NCBI RefSeq assembly: GCF_030548205.1
Contig: NZ_JAUORV010000008.1
Span: 173,792 to 215,852 of the forward strand
Origin: Aliiglaciecola sp. 3_MG-2023
GTDB lineage: Bacteria > Pseudomonadota > Gammaproteobacteria > Enterobacterales > Alteromonadaceae
Length of the DNA stretch: 42,061 nucleotides
Direction: 5' to 3'
Each line of letters starts with the position of its first letter. Positions within the stretch are counted from its first letter, which is position 1. The notes beneath the pieces were generated by a model that was given only the letters and a program-made list of their open reading frames with translations, had not been told where the DNA came from and searched no databases. The position numbers and the translations under genes are program-made. Below, piece by piece: positions 27,870-36,688 of this stretch.

Positions 27870-29324
27870 ATGAATAAAAAGCCTTATACATTTCGAACCT
27901 TATTAAAACTTGTTAGCTTGTTAAGTTTTGTTTTTATTTTTTCAATTCAGGCACAAACACAACCAAATATCATACTAGTAATTGCTGATGATTTAAGTTG
28001 GGATGATTTAGGTGCGTATGGTCATGAAACTGTAAAAACACCTAATTTAGATAAAATGGCTGAAAAAGGAATGAAATTTGACAACGCCTACTTGACTGCT
28101 AGTTCATGTAGCCCTAGCCGTTCAAGTATCATCACAGGCAGATATCCTCATAATACTGATGCAGAACAGCTACATTGGGCGTTACCTGCTGCACAAATAA
28201 CCTTTAGTGAAAAGTTACAAGAGGTGGGTTATTGGACTGCTGCTGCAGGTAAATGGCACTTGGGTGATGAAGTTGTTGACCGGTTTGATGTTGTTCATGA
28301 ATCTCGTTTCGGTAAAGATGAACCTTCAGGAACTGATAAGTGGTTAGGTTTACTTGATGAACGCCCTAAAGATAAACCATTCTTTCTTTGGTTAGCTTCT
28401 TGGGATGCACACAGACCCTTTTTTGAAGGGGAACATCCGGTTAAGTACGCTCAAGAGGATGTAAGAATGCCACCTTATTATCCTGCAACTGAATTATATC
28501 TAAATGACTTTGCCGCTTATTATAATGAAGTGTCTCGTTTAGATTATGTTGTTGGTCAAATTGTTAAAAAATTAGAAAGCCAAGGAATAGCGGATAATAC
28601 ATTAATTGTATTTATTGCTGATAACGGCAGGCCATATGCTCGAGATAAAGCAACATTATATGATTCAGGTGTAAAAACACCTTTTATTGCTTATTGGCCT
28701 GATGGGATCTCTGCTGGTATAGTCAGCAAAAGTATCATTAGTTCAATTGATATTGCGCCTACCTTTCTTACTTTAGCGAATGCTGAGCTACCTTCTACAC
28801 TCGAAGGTAAAACACTAACGCCATTATTTAAAGCTCCTAATACACCTTTTAGAAAATATGCATTTTCTGAACGTAATTGGCATGACTTTGAAGATCATGG
28901 TCGCTCTGTTCGATCAGAAAAATATCGTTACATTCGCAATAATTATAACGATTTACCTGCAACTCCAAGTGCAGACACTGTATATCATAAAACATGGGCA
29001 GAACTTGTTAGATTAAATAAGCAAGGAGCTTTAACTAACGCCCAGTCAAGACCATTCTTAGCACCTCGTCCTAAAGAAGAGCTATACGATCTTACAAGTG
29101 ATCCTTATGAATTAAATAACTTAGCAAGCAATAAAGAATATTCAAATATTTTAATGGAGCATAGCGAAGCGCTAGAACAATGGATAAAACAAACAAATGA
29201 TTTTATTCCAAGCTTCAGAACCCATGATGATTTTGATAGAGAGACGGGGGCTATAACTAAATATAGAAAGAGGAATCCTCGCCCATCAAAAATGGAGATG
29301 TATAACGCATCAGGAAAATACTAA
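27870..29324 (+). CDS. S1-family sulfatase, exported
   Basis: 484 residues from ATG 27870; AGGA 8 bases upstream supports this over in-frame ATGs at 27843 and 27864. A signal peptide covers residues about 1-29 (cleavage near IQAQ). Metal ligands are in IADDLSWDD (D40, D41). The motif C80-S-P-S-R in SSCSPSRSSIITG is the formylglycine site, with Cys intact. KWHLGD and IADNGRPY are the later active-site segments. The enzyme would remove sulfate esters from carbohydrate in the periplasm. The subfamily, and so whether the substrate is carrageenan, agar or porphyran, cannot be set from motifs. No maturation enzyme is encoded in this window. Confidence 0.88.
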   Translation: MNKKPYTFRTLLKLVSLLSFVFIFSIQAQTQPNIILVIADDLSWDDLGAYGHETVKTPNLDKMAEKGMKFDNAYLTASSCSPSRSSIITGRYPHNTDAEQLHWALPAAQITFSEKLQEVGYWTAAAGKWHLGDEVVDRFDVVHESRFGKDEPSGTDKWLGLLDERPKDKPFFLWLASWDAHRPFFEGEHPVKYAQEDVRMPPYYPATELYLNDFAAYYNEVSRLDYVVGQIVKKLESQGIADNTLIVFIADNGRPYARDKATLYDSGVKTPFIAYWPDGISAGIVSKSIISSIDIAPTFLTLANAELPSTLEGKTLTPLFKAPNTPFRKYAFSERNWHDFEDHGRSVRSEKYRYIRNNYNDLPATPSADTVYHKTWAELVRLNKQGALTNAQSRPFLAPRPKEELYDLTSDPYELNNLASNKEYSNILMEHSEALEQWIKQTNDFIPSFRTHDDFDRETGAITKYRKRNPRPSKMEMYNASGKY

Positions 29325-29541
29325 GTTATTGTCATGATCATAAACTAATTTTAATTATGTTAAATTGGAGGTTTAGCGCTGTTAGCTAAAATAATTACTT
29401 TAGTGAGAGTACTAGGTTAAAGACATTAGCCGATTGTTAATCGAAGAAATTAGCAATGGGCTATTTTATTTATCTTAAAATACATGCTGTACATTTTCGA
29501 TCAGTGAAACCTGTTGTCGTTAACAGCAAAAACTAAGTCGT

Positions 29542-29660
29542 GATAATGAACTCATCGCAGACTTGCTGCTAGGTTTAGTGCAAAATCAGCGTAACTGGGG
29601 ATTTGGCTTGTGCTTTTTGTATTTACGCAATGTGAAAGGTTATCTGAGGAGCCGTGTCAT
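29542..29660 (+). pseudogene. IS3-type transposase fragment
   Basis: The frame from 29542 gives DNELIADLLLGLVQNQ, then RNWGFGLCFLYLRNVKGY. This is the N-terminal block of an IS3/IS407-type OrfB (the NPRWGFGKYFDRLRN-like motif). About 40 codons remain. The rest of 29325-29880 shows no gene. It may mark the event that rearranged this part of the island. Confidence 0.45.
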
Positions 29661-29880
29661 CTATCAAACTGAATAATATTAAATAGACATCAATTAGATC
29701 ACAAATTTACTTTAATTTATATTACCTTAAAATCTTTTATATGCATCAAGATACTAAGAGTGCTCGAAACACCCTAAATATTAATATGAACTAAGAATAA
29801 TATTAAGCCGTTTTTTCTTCCGACAACACTTCATCATAGCTAATAAATACCAGAGATAATTGCTATTCAAAGTCTCAGAT

Positions 29881-30306
29881 CTAGATGAGAAATTCCGTGA
29901 AATTGGCCTGTTTCAATTGTTTTTCTATAGAACATAATACAATATTACGCATCTGTTCTCGGGCTTCTTCAGGCTTTCTTAAGCGGACAGATTCGAATAC
30001 ATTAAAATGCTCTTGTAGTGCTACGTTATGTGGAGATAATTCTTCTTCTAACGTTGCATCGAAGGCTACAAGCATGACTGATGACAGAAGATCTCCTAAC
30101 GCAATCATAAAAGAATTATGGGAGGCTTTTAGTAGCGCTCTATGAAACAATAAATCGTGATTATTAAATAATTGGCGAGCTTTGTTGTTAGCACCTTCTT
30201 TCATTTTTAAATAATGTTTTTCAATATCAGCTAGATCCTGTGCAGTGGCATTTAGTGCCGCTAATGCTGTTGCACCAGGTTCTATACTTCGCCAATGTGT
30301 TCGCAA
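29881..30306 (-). pseudogene. Truncated GntR-family regulator (FCD domain only)
   Basis: 141 codons whose residues about 7-135 are a typical FCD effector domain: SIEPGATALAALNAT, DLADIEKHYLKM, FHRALLKASHNSFM and HFNVFESVRLRKPEEAREQM. The whole N-terminal winged helix-turn-helix (about 75 residues) is missing. Homology stops at about 30291, exactly where homology to the opposite-strand sulfatase begins. It cannot bind DNA and is treated as a fragment. Confidence 0.7.
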
Positions 30307-31569
30307 ACAAGAGCCGGATTTATGACAGGGCGATATCTTTTTCGATTTGGTTTGGCACGGGCAGTAATTTCCCCTTGGCTGCCCTATGGAGTACCAAAAT
30401 CAGAAATTACTCTCGGTGAACGACTCGCAAAACTAGGGTATGAATCAAGAGGAGCATTCGGAAAGTGGCATTTAGGACACCTTCAGCCTGAATGGCATCC
30501 ATTGAATCAGGGGTTTACTGACTTCGAGGGACAATATAACGGAATGGCTTACTATTGGACTCGGCACCGAGTAGGGGAGCCGGACTGGCATGTTGCAGAT
30601 AAGCCAACCGAAATTACGGGATATACAATTGATCTCGTGGGTTCTGCTGTATCAGAGTTCATTCGGAATCATGCTGCGGATGACAGCCCCTTTTTTGCTT
30701 ACGTGCCTTTCACCGCCCCACACCTTCCTTTGCAGGCACTTCAGGAGCTAGTTACAAAATACCGCAGCCTAGCAAACGATTCGGATGAGCTGGGACGCAT
30801 GTCTAAACCTACTCTGGCGGCGATGATTGATAGTTTAGATGTAAACATAGGCAAGATCCTGTCCCCAGTTGACGAGGCCGGAATTCGAGAAAATACTGCA
30901 ATATGGTTTTTCAGCGATAACGGGGGAATCGGAGCTATTCCAGATAACAATGCTCCGTTACGTGGAGAAAAGAGGACTACTTGGGAAGGCGGCATACGAG
31001 TTCCTGCTGCAGTGATGTGGCCAGGGAGTATTCGTGGTGGACGAGTACTGAACCAGCCAGTGATTAATACTGATCTCTTGCCAACGTTGTTGGCGGTAGC
31101 TGGACATGTATCAGAAAAAGATGAAGCACTGGACGGACTGAATATTATCGATTCACTATTGGATCCGGATAAAAAACTACCAGCCCGCAAACTGTTTTTT
31201 TACCGTGGTAAAGGCGGACCTGAAAATGAGTGGGGTGGAGTCATTTCTGAGAGTGATTGGAAACTTGTTGTAAGGGGGCCAGATGTACGACGAAAAGTCC
31301 GATGGCAGTCAAAAAGTCACGAGGTTGGTTTGTACAACCTTAAAACAGACCCAAACGAAACTACAGACCTGTCATCTTTGTACCCCGATATTGTGGAAGA
31401 ACTGGGGGGAGAGTTAGTCGAATTTCGGAGATTGCAGCCAGCTAACGGTATTCCTGCAACAGGGGGAATAATGCCCGATGTTTATATTCCTCCAAAAAAA
31501 TGGGAACGTCACTTGAAACGACTGGAGTCACTAAATGACCGTGAAGGTCTGGGTAAAGCACTTAACTAA
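30295..31569 (+). pseudogene. Sulfatase lacking its N-terminal signal and metal-binding segment
   Basis: 424 codons beginning directly at the formylglycine motif, here MCSQTRAGFMTGRY. The normal 60-90 residues before it, including the signal peptide and the DD metal ligands, are absent. The motif reads C-S-Q-T-R; the usual Pro/Ala two residues after Cys is Gln. GKWHLGH, TAPHLPL and FFSDNGG are otherwise normal S1-sulfatase segments and the C-terminus is full length. The truncation coincides with that of the FCD fragment on the other strand. The last two codons overlap the end of the IS66 relic. Activity is not expected. Confidence 0.75.
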
Positions 31570-33056
31570 GTTTTACATTCCAGGGTAATAATGTGTCGAT
31601 ATCAAGTGCAGGTTTGGTCAATTGCTCTAGGCAATACATGAGATAGTCGAATGGTATTAATCCATTCGCTTTTGCCGTTTCTATTATCTAGTACAGTATG
31701 GCACTGGATCTTGCACCACATGCTGTATTTGAGAACATCCAGTTCTTGCGGCCGATAACAAACGCTTTAACCGCTTGCTCTGCTCGGTTGTTGTCGATAT
31801 TAAGGTCGTATCTTCAATATAGCGACTGAGCTTATGCCATTGATTTTTATAATATTGGATTGCTTTACCTAAGGCTGTTTTTTGTGGTTCGTTCGCTTTC
31901 TCTAACTATTGACAAAATTGTGCTAACAAGGGCTTCGCTTTTTCTTGGCGACCTTGGTATTTTTGCGTTGGAGTTTACCTTTTAATGCTATTTCTAACCG
32001 ATACAATTTTTGAATCTGATTAAGCGCCATATTCGCTTAACCCTTTTTACCTTTAGGGGGGGCGATTTCTGCCTCTTTAAATTTTCGACTTACATGTGCC
32101 CAACAACCCGCTAACGTTTCTGCTGTTTTTTCATAGCTCACGTAACCATCAACTAGCAAATAACCCGTGTAGCCGTCGAGATAATCTACCGCACATTGCC
32201 CCGCACGACCGGATTGGTAATCATATAAAACAATATTGGGGATATCATTTTGTGTAGGTGCATCACTGCTCGTGCAGTAGAGCCACATATAGCACTTAGC
32301 TTTTTCTTCGTTAATGACTTTAAGCGTCGTTTCATCTGCTTGAATAACATGCTGCTGAAAGAGGGTTTTCTGCAATTGCGCATAAAGTGCCTTAAACAGC
32401 TCACTTCATTTCATCATCCACTCACTCATCGTCTTTCGACTCAAGGCAATACCGTATTGCTTAAATAAGCTTTTCTGTCGATAAAGTAGCAGCGCATACT
32501 GATATTTACTGGTAATTATTTGGCTTAGCAATGAAGGTGTAGCAAATCCTTTAGGGATTGGGCTGGGTGGAACAGGTGCACTCTTTACTTTAGTGCTAAT
32601 GCATTCTTTTTCACACGTTCGGCAACTGTACTTTAATCGAACATGCTCCATGACTTTAACTTTCGCGGGGATAAATTCAAGTTTTTCACTGCGCGATTCA
32701 CCCATTTGATGTAGTTGATAACCAAAACAAACACAGGATTTTTCTTCATCACTCAAATCATGAACGATAACTTCACGCTCAAGGTCTTTGGGGAGCCTTT
32801 GTCGAATAGGCTTTTTCTTAACTGTGGTTGGTGTTAATTCAACCACGTCTTCAATAATATCAAGCTCTACTTCTGCTTTGTTAAATAAATTACCTTGCGA
32901 GGGGTGACTTTCACTCTGTGCACCAAAGAGTTGCTGCTGAGCAAGACGAAACTGCTCTTCGAGAAACACTAATCTAGCCGCTTGCTCTCGTTCAGCTAAG
33001 AGCATCGCTTTTAGCTTTTCAATATCATTGGGTAGGGATTTCTCATCATCAGTCAA
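31562..33056 (-). pseudogene. IS66 TnpC transposase, inactivated
   Basis: The N-terminal part (33056-32406) carries LEEQFRLAQQQLFGAQSE and the zinc-binding CRTCEKEC region. A TGA stop follows SEWMMK. The same frame resumes with the DDE core: VIQADETTLKV, YLLVDGYVSYE and GCWAHVSRKFKE. A second stop follows PPKGKKG, and the C-terminus (DNNRAEQAVKAFVIGRKNWMF, LLPWNVKLS) is spread over other frames. Confidence 0.85.
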
Positions 33057-33142
33057 AAAGCTATTTTGTCAATAATTCACGCTAACTAATTGGCTTTATA
33101 TAGATTATTTGGTGATCAATAAATGCTACTTATGATCACAGG

Positions 33143-33313
33143 TTATAAGGAAACGGTTTCATAACTAATCGCTTGATGCCCAAGTACATCGAACCCGTCA
33201 AACAGCCAATGCAATTGCTGCTCGACAATCACCACTAAACCATTTATCGATTTCCTAATATCAACAAAATCACGATAAAGAAAACCCTCGGGAACATCAC
33301 TAAGCATCTTCAT
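33143..33313 (-). pseudogene. IS66 TnpB accessory protein, C-terminally truncated
   Basis: MKMLSDVPEGFLYRDFVDI then RKSINGLVVIVEQ is the start of IS66 TnpB. The frame ends after 56 codons, about half the family length. Its start overlaps the end of tnpA, as in intact IS66 elements. Confidence 0.75.
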
Positions 33314-33618
33314 ACGTTAGCCCATTGAGCAGCTCAGCTATAAAGGCAGGAGAAATATCACGAGGAAATGATAATTTACCAACGGGTAAATTCAGTTTGA
33401 TGGGGTATTCAACGGGTTTTGTGATGAAAGTAGTTTGTTTGGTAATAATGTTTTTTTTTGATAAAACCAACATTATTGTCTTTAGCTATAATGGCTTTAA
33501 GCGCATAAAAATACTTAGTGCTTAATTGGTGCTGGTCACAGAACTTAGGTACTGATAGACCGCTAGTGATTTGTTGCTCTACAAGGTTTTTCCACTCACC
33601 AGAAGTTTTACGGCTCAT
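33300..33618 (-). pseudogene. IS66 TnpA, frameshifted
   Basis: The N-terminal helix-turn-helix part (SGLSVPKFCDQHQLSTKYFY) is in one frame. After an A8 run on the coding strand the typical C-terminus (LNLPVGKLSFPRDISPAF, ELLNGLT) continues in another frame to a stop at 33300. A one-base change in the run explains the break. Confidence 0.7.
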
Positions 33619-33763
33619 ACATTGCTCCTTTTATTACGTTGGAGCAAGTCTAGGGTTAATGCTTAGCTTAGGATATGTGCATTTGGCTAGACGTTCACAT
33701 TACAAATCCTACTTTGTCCCAAGAAACAATTTACTAGCTTAGAATTAAGGACATCAATCGTCG

Positions 33764-33813
33764 TTTTATCGCCATAGAAACTTATGGGACAAAAAGTTTC
33801 TATAGCGATAAAA
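33764..33813. terminator. Long hairpin downstream of the cytochrome gene
   Basis: TTTTATCGCCATAGAAACTT (33764-33783) and AAGTTTCTATAGCGATAAAA (33794-33813) match at 19 of 20 positions around a 10-base loop. TTTGTCCC at 33714 also pairs with GGGACAAA at 33786. It lies 39 bases past the stop of the minus-strand cytochrome gene, with flanking T/A runs, so it may be its terminator. The length is unusual and a small repeat element is possible. Confidence 0.45.
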
Positions 33814-33851
33814 TCTAAGGCGGAATCGCCCCCAAAGCTTGTTATAAATAC

Positions 33852-36098
33852 TTATAGTTTCATAAACCAATTGTATTCTGCTCTCAAATTCAGTTTCTGT
33901 GATAAATACAACCCCAACTCTTTTAGTTGAGCATTATCTTGGTAATTTATTATTAACGTTTTTAATTCTGTTAATGCTTGATTACTCTGTCCTGCACTAT
34001 CTAATGCTAGAATATAAGTATAAGCATATTGAGCATCATCCGGCATTAATGTCATTGATTTATCAAAAAGGACAAGCGCTTTTTCAATTTTTTTCTGACG
34101 GACAAAATGTAATCCATAGGAATAGTGCAACGCAGCTGAATTAGGATTGTTTTTAATGCCTTTTAATAAGACTGATGCAACCTGAAATGGACGTTGTTGT
34201 GCTCGATAAATATCAGCTAAATTGATATAGCCTGATTCAAAATAAGGCTCTATGTTTATTGCCTTTTTAAATGATTTTTCTGCTTGTGTTAAATCATTCA
34301 TTTCAATTGCTAACACGCCTTGGTTAGCAGCACCTTCACCACGCCAACTATTCACTTCATTAGTATGAATTAGCTCTTTAAACGCTTTATCGAAAAGTGA
34401 TTGGTCTTTTTTAGCTATATCACTGGTAACCAAACTACGTGCAGCAGCCACTCTTATTGCTTTATATCGGTCATTTAATAAAGGACTTATAACTTTTATT
34501 TTATCAGCTGATGGTAACTGCGTTGCAACAGTAACAGCGCTTAACCTAAATAGTGGCTCGGCATGTGTTAAATAAGGTGTTAGTGACCTAGCTAATAACA
34601 CCTCTGAATTAGGTGATTGGGTTGTGTAACTTAATAACTGAATAGCGGTCGCTCTGCTGATAACATCAAGCTTATCATCGCCAATAATCGATAAGTGTTG
34701 TTTTAACGTGAGAGTTTGTCCTGAGTTTAAAGCCATCAAATATTCTTTGTTAACATTTAAATGAGCTGGTTTACCATGCCATTTTTCTAGATTGGTACTT
34801 GCCCATTGATTAGATTTACCATCATGACAGATTACACAAGCATTAGGGGTACCAAAGGCTTGAGAAATATCAGGTCGAGGAATTTTAAAACTATGATCAC
34901 GTCTATCGTCCACCCCCATATACCTATTTTCAGGCATATGACAATTAACACACTGAGCGCCAGAAGAGTCTTCATTATGTTGATGATGCTCTTTTACATT
35001 ATAAACCTCAGCTCCATGACACTGAAGACACAAACCATTTCCTTCAATCTTGAGTTTCATTGTGTGCTTGTCATGACAATCTAAACAATTAACATCAGCT
35101 GTATACATTTTACTTTGTAGAAAAGAGCCATAAACATAGACCTCCTCTTTTATCTGACCATCAGCATGATAATTAGGGAATTCGAGGAATTGCGGCGTAA
35201 ACTGATCCAAAAAAGGCACTTTAGGTTGAATACCATCGGTCAGTGGCCCTCGAAGTGAATGGCACGCAAAGCAACCATCCATAAAGTCATTATCTCTCTT
35301 ATCACCTTGCCAATGTGCTGTTTTTTCGCCAATACTGCGTAGCCATTGCCCTGTTGGGGACTTTATAGACGTCACATCACCTATGGCTGTTCGTTTAGTT
35401 TTTGTGTCTGAACTTATAATCGAATTTGTATTTACATGCTCTGACATATCACCATGACAAGAGAAACAGCCAACATTAATATTATCAAATTGACTACTAA
35501 AACTGTTTTTCTCAGCATTATATTCTCGAACCAAACCATCTGAATGACAATCAGCGCACATGCCATTCCAGTTTTGTAATGGTTGACGCCAATGTAATCT
35601 ATCTTCAGGGCGAATTTCTTCGTGGCTATAGTTATGATACCAACGCTGACCTCCAACGGCTTTTGTTCGGCTGTCCCATGCAAAAGGTAAAACTTGTAGC
35701 TTTCCTGGCTCAGTTTCAACTAAATACTGTTGTAGCGGGAAATGACCAAAGGTGTATTTAATCGGGTAAGTATCAGCTTTACTGTCAGCACTAGAATCAT
35801 ATGAAATGGTCACTTGATAGCGATTATCTTTAATAAAAAAATGGGCTTTTTGGCCATAATGCTCAACATCTACATTATAAAAATCAGCAAGCACCGATTG
35901 TTTATCTGCAATAGCCATCGATTTTGCGTGATCTGATTTTTTCCAATCATGTTGAGATTGCTCATGACAAGAAATACACTGTTGATTATTTACCGATTGA
36001 CCTTTTTGAAACTCATGCATAGCTATTTCAACAGCTTGGACAGGTAAAATAGCAAGAAAACAACTAAAAGCTAAACTACATAAATAAAAAAACTTCAA
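33852..36098 (-). CDS. Octaheme c-type cytochrome with HEAT/TPR C-terminal domain
   Basis: 748 residues. A signal peptide (1-22) precedes a multiheme region (about 40-430) with eight CxxCH sites: CISCH (41-45), CADCH, CFSCH, CFACH, CLDCH, CLQCH, CVNCH and CVICH. Residues about 460-570 look like HEAT repeats and 590-740 like TPRs (AEKSFKKAINIEPYFESGYINLA). It is a periplasmic electron-transfer or redox protein with a protein-binding platform; the reaction is not known. It is divergent from the small ORF and sulfatase at 36485-38093 and shares a leader that contains the regulon-like motif, suggesting control with polysaccharide use. Confidence 0.85.
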   Translation of the reverse strand: MKFFYLCSLAFSCFLAILPVQAVEIAMHEFQKGQSVNNQQCISCHEQSQHDWKKSDHAKSMAIADKQSVLADFYNVDVEHYGQKAHFFIKDNRYQVTISYDSSADSKADTYPIKYTFGHFPLQQYLVETEPGKLQVLPFAWDSRTKAVGGQRWYHNYSHEEIRPEDRLHWRQPLQNWNGMCADCHSDGLVREYNAEKNSFSSQFDNINVGCFSCHGDMSEHVNTNSIISSDTKTKRTAIGDVTSIKSPTGQWLRSIGEKTAHWQGDKRDNDFMDGCFACHSLRGPLTDGIQPKVPFLDQFTPQFLEFPNYHADGQIKEEVYVYGSFLQSKMYTADVNCLDCHDKHTMKLKIEGNGLCLQCHGAEVYNVKEHHQHNEDSSGAQCVNCHMPENRYMGVDDRRDHSFKIPRPDISQAFGTPNACVICHDGKSNQWASTNLEKWHGKPAHLNVNKEYLMALNSGQTLTLKQHLSIIGDDKLDVISRATAIQLLSYTTQSPNSEVLLARSLTPYLTHAEPLFRLSAVTVATQLPSADKIKVISPLLNDRYKAIRVAAARSLVTSDIAKKDQSLFDKAFKELIHTNEVNSWRGEGAANQGVLAIEMNDLTQAEKSFKKAINIEPYFESGYINLADIYRAQQRPFQVASVLLKGIKNNPNSAALHYSYGLHFVRQKKIEKALVLFDKSMTLMPDDAQYAYTYILALDSAGQSNQALTELKTLIINYQDNAQLKELGLYLSQKLNLRAEYNWFMKL

Positions 36099-36484
36099 AA
36101 TTTATATTTACCTTAAAGAACTAAATTAATGATTTGCTTCGCATAATAGTTAACTTCCTAATATTAATTGATTATAAACTTTCACGTGAGGAAAACTCTA
36201 TTGAAATTTGATCTATAAATGGGGTGGTTACACATCAACATTAACACACAAACAACAAATAATAAACACAAAGCATTAGATAATAACCATTGATTTAATT
36301 TAAATTGTGTGTGATATTTTTAAAGTGTCACTTTATATCTTATTAATAGAATATTATTTAGTGGTAAATGAAAATGAGATAAAACGATTAAAATGGGGTA
36401 ATAATGAAAAATTTATATGTCAAAATTAAACTAAGTAAAATATCACGCTAGCTTTATATAAGTATTGCTCTAGGAGCATTATAT
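36099..36484. promoter_or_regulatory. Divergent promoter region with regulon-like motif
   Basis: No gene is visible in these 386 bases between the cytochrome gene (leftward) and the small ORF/sulfatase (rightward). AATTGTGTGTGATATTT at 36303-36319 differs from the TonB-receptor site (24802) at two positions. The surrounding sequence is very AT-rich; promoter hexamers cannot be assigned with confidence. Confidence 0.4.
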
Positions 36485-36688
36485 ATGAAATCAAGATTAC
36501 TTTTTGGCAGCTTGCTGCTAGTACTATTTAACATATCAACTCAGGCTGGCGTTACCTGTAATAAAAGTGAGCCCTGTCAGATAACAGGCATTCGGCAAGC
36601 TGAGGGGATTAATATCGGAGAAGTGACTGACGTTCAAGCATTGCGTCTTACTTTGAATCAGGAGAGAGTAAATGCCCCAGAAAAATAA
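36485..36688 (+). CDS. Small secreted protein or leader of the sulfatase gene
   Basis: 67 residues with a clear signal peptide (MKSRLLFGSLLLVLFNISTQA, cleavage near residue 21) and a short mature part with two Cys (TCNKSEPC). Its last five codons overlap the sulfatase start at 36672, so translation is probably coupled. It may be a real secreted peptide or the surviving N-terminus of a gene into which the sulfatase was joined. No family recognised. Confidence 0.45.
   Translation: MKSRLLFGSLLLVLFNISTQAGVTCNKSEPCQITGIRQAEGINIGEVTDVQALRLTLNQERVNAPEK

Larger units (their letters stand above)
31562..33650 (-). mobile_element. IS66-family element, decayed
   Basis: tnpA, tnpB and tnpC relics lie in the standard order on the minus strand (33618 to 31562). 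All three are broken: a frameshift in tnpA, loss of half of tnpB, and stops and frameshifts in tnpC. The element abuts the truncated sulfatase so closely that the tnpC stop lies inside the sulfatase's last codons, so its left terminal repeat seems lost. No terminal repeat pair could be identified by eye. Confidence 0.8.
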
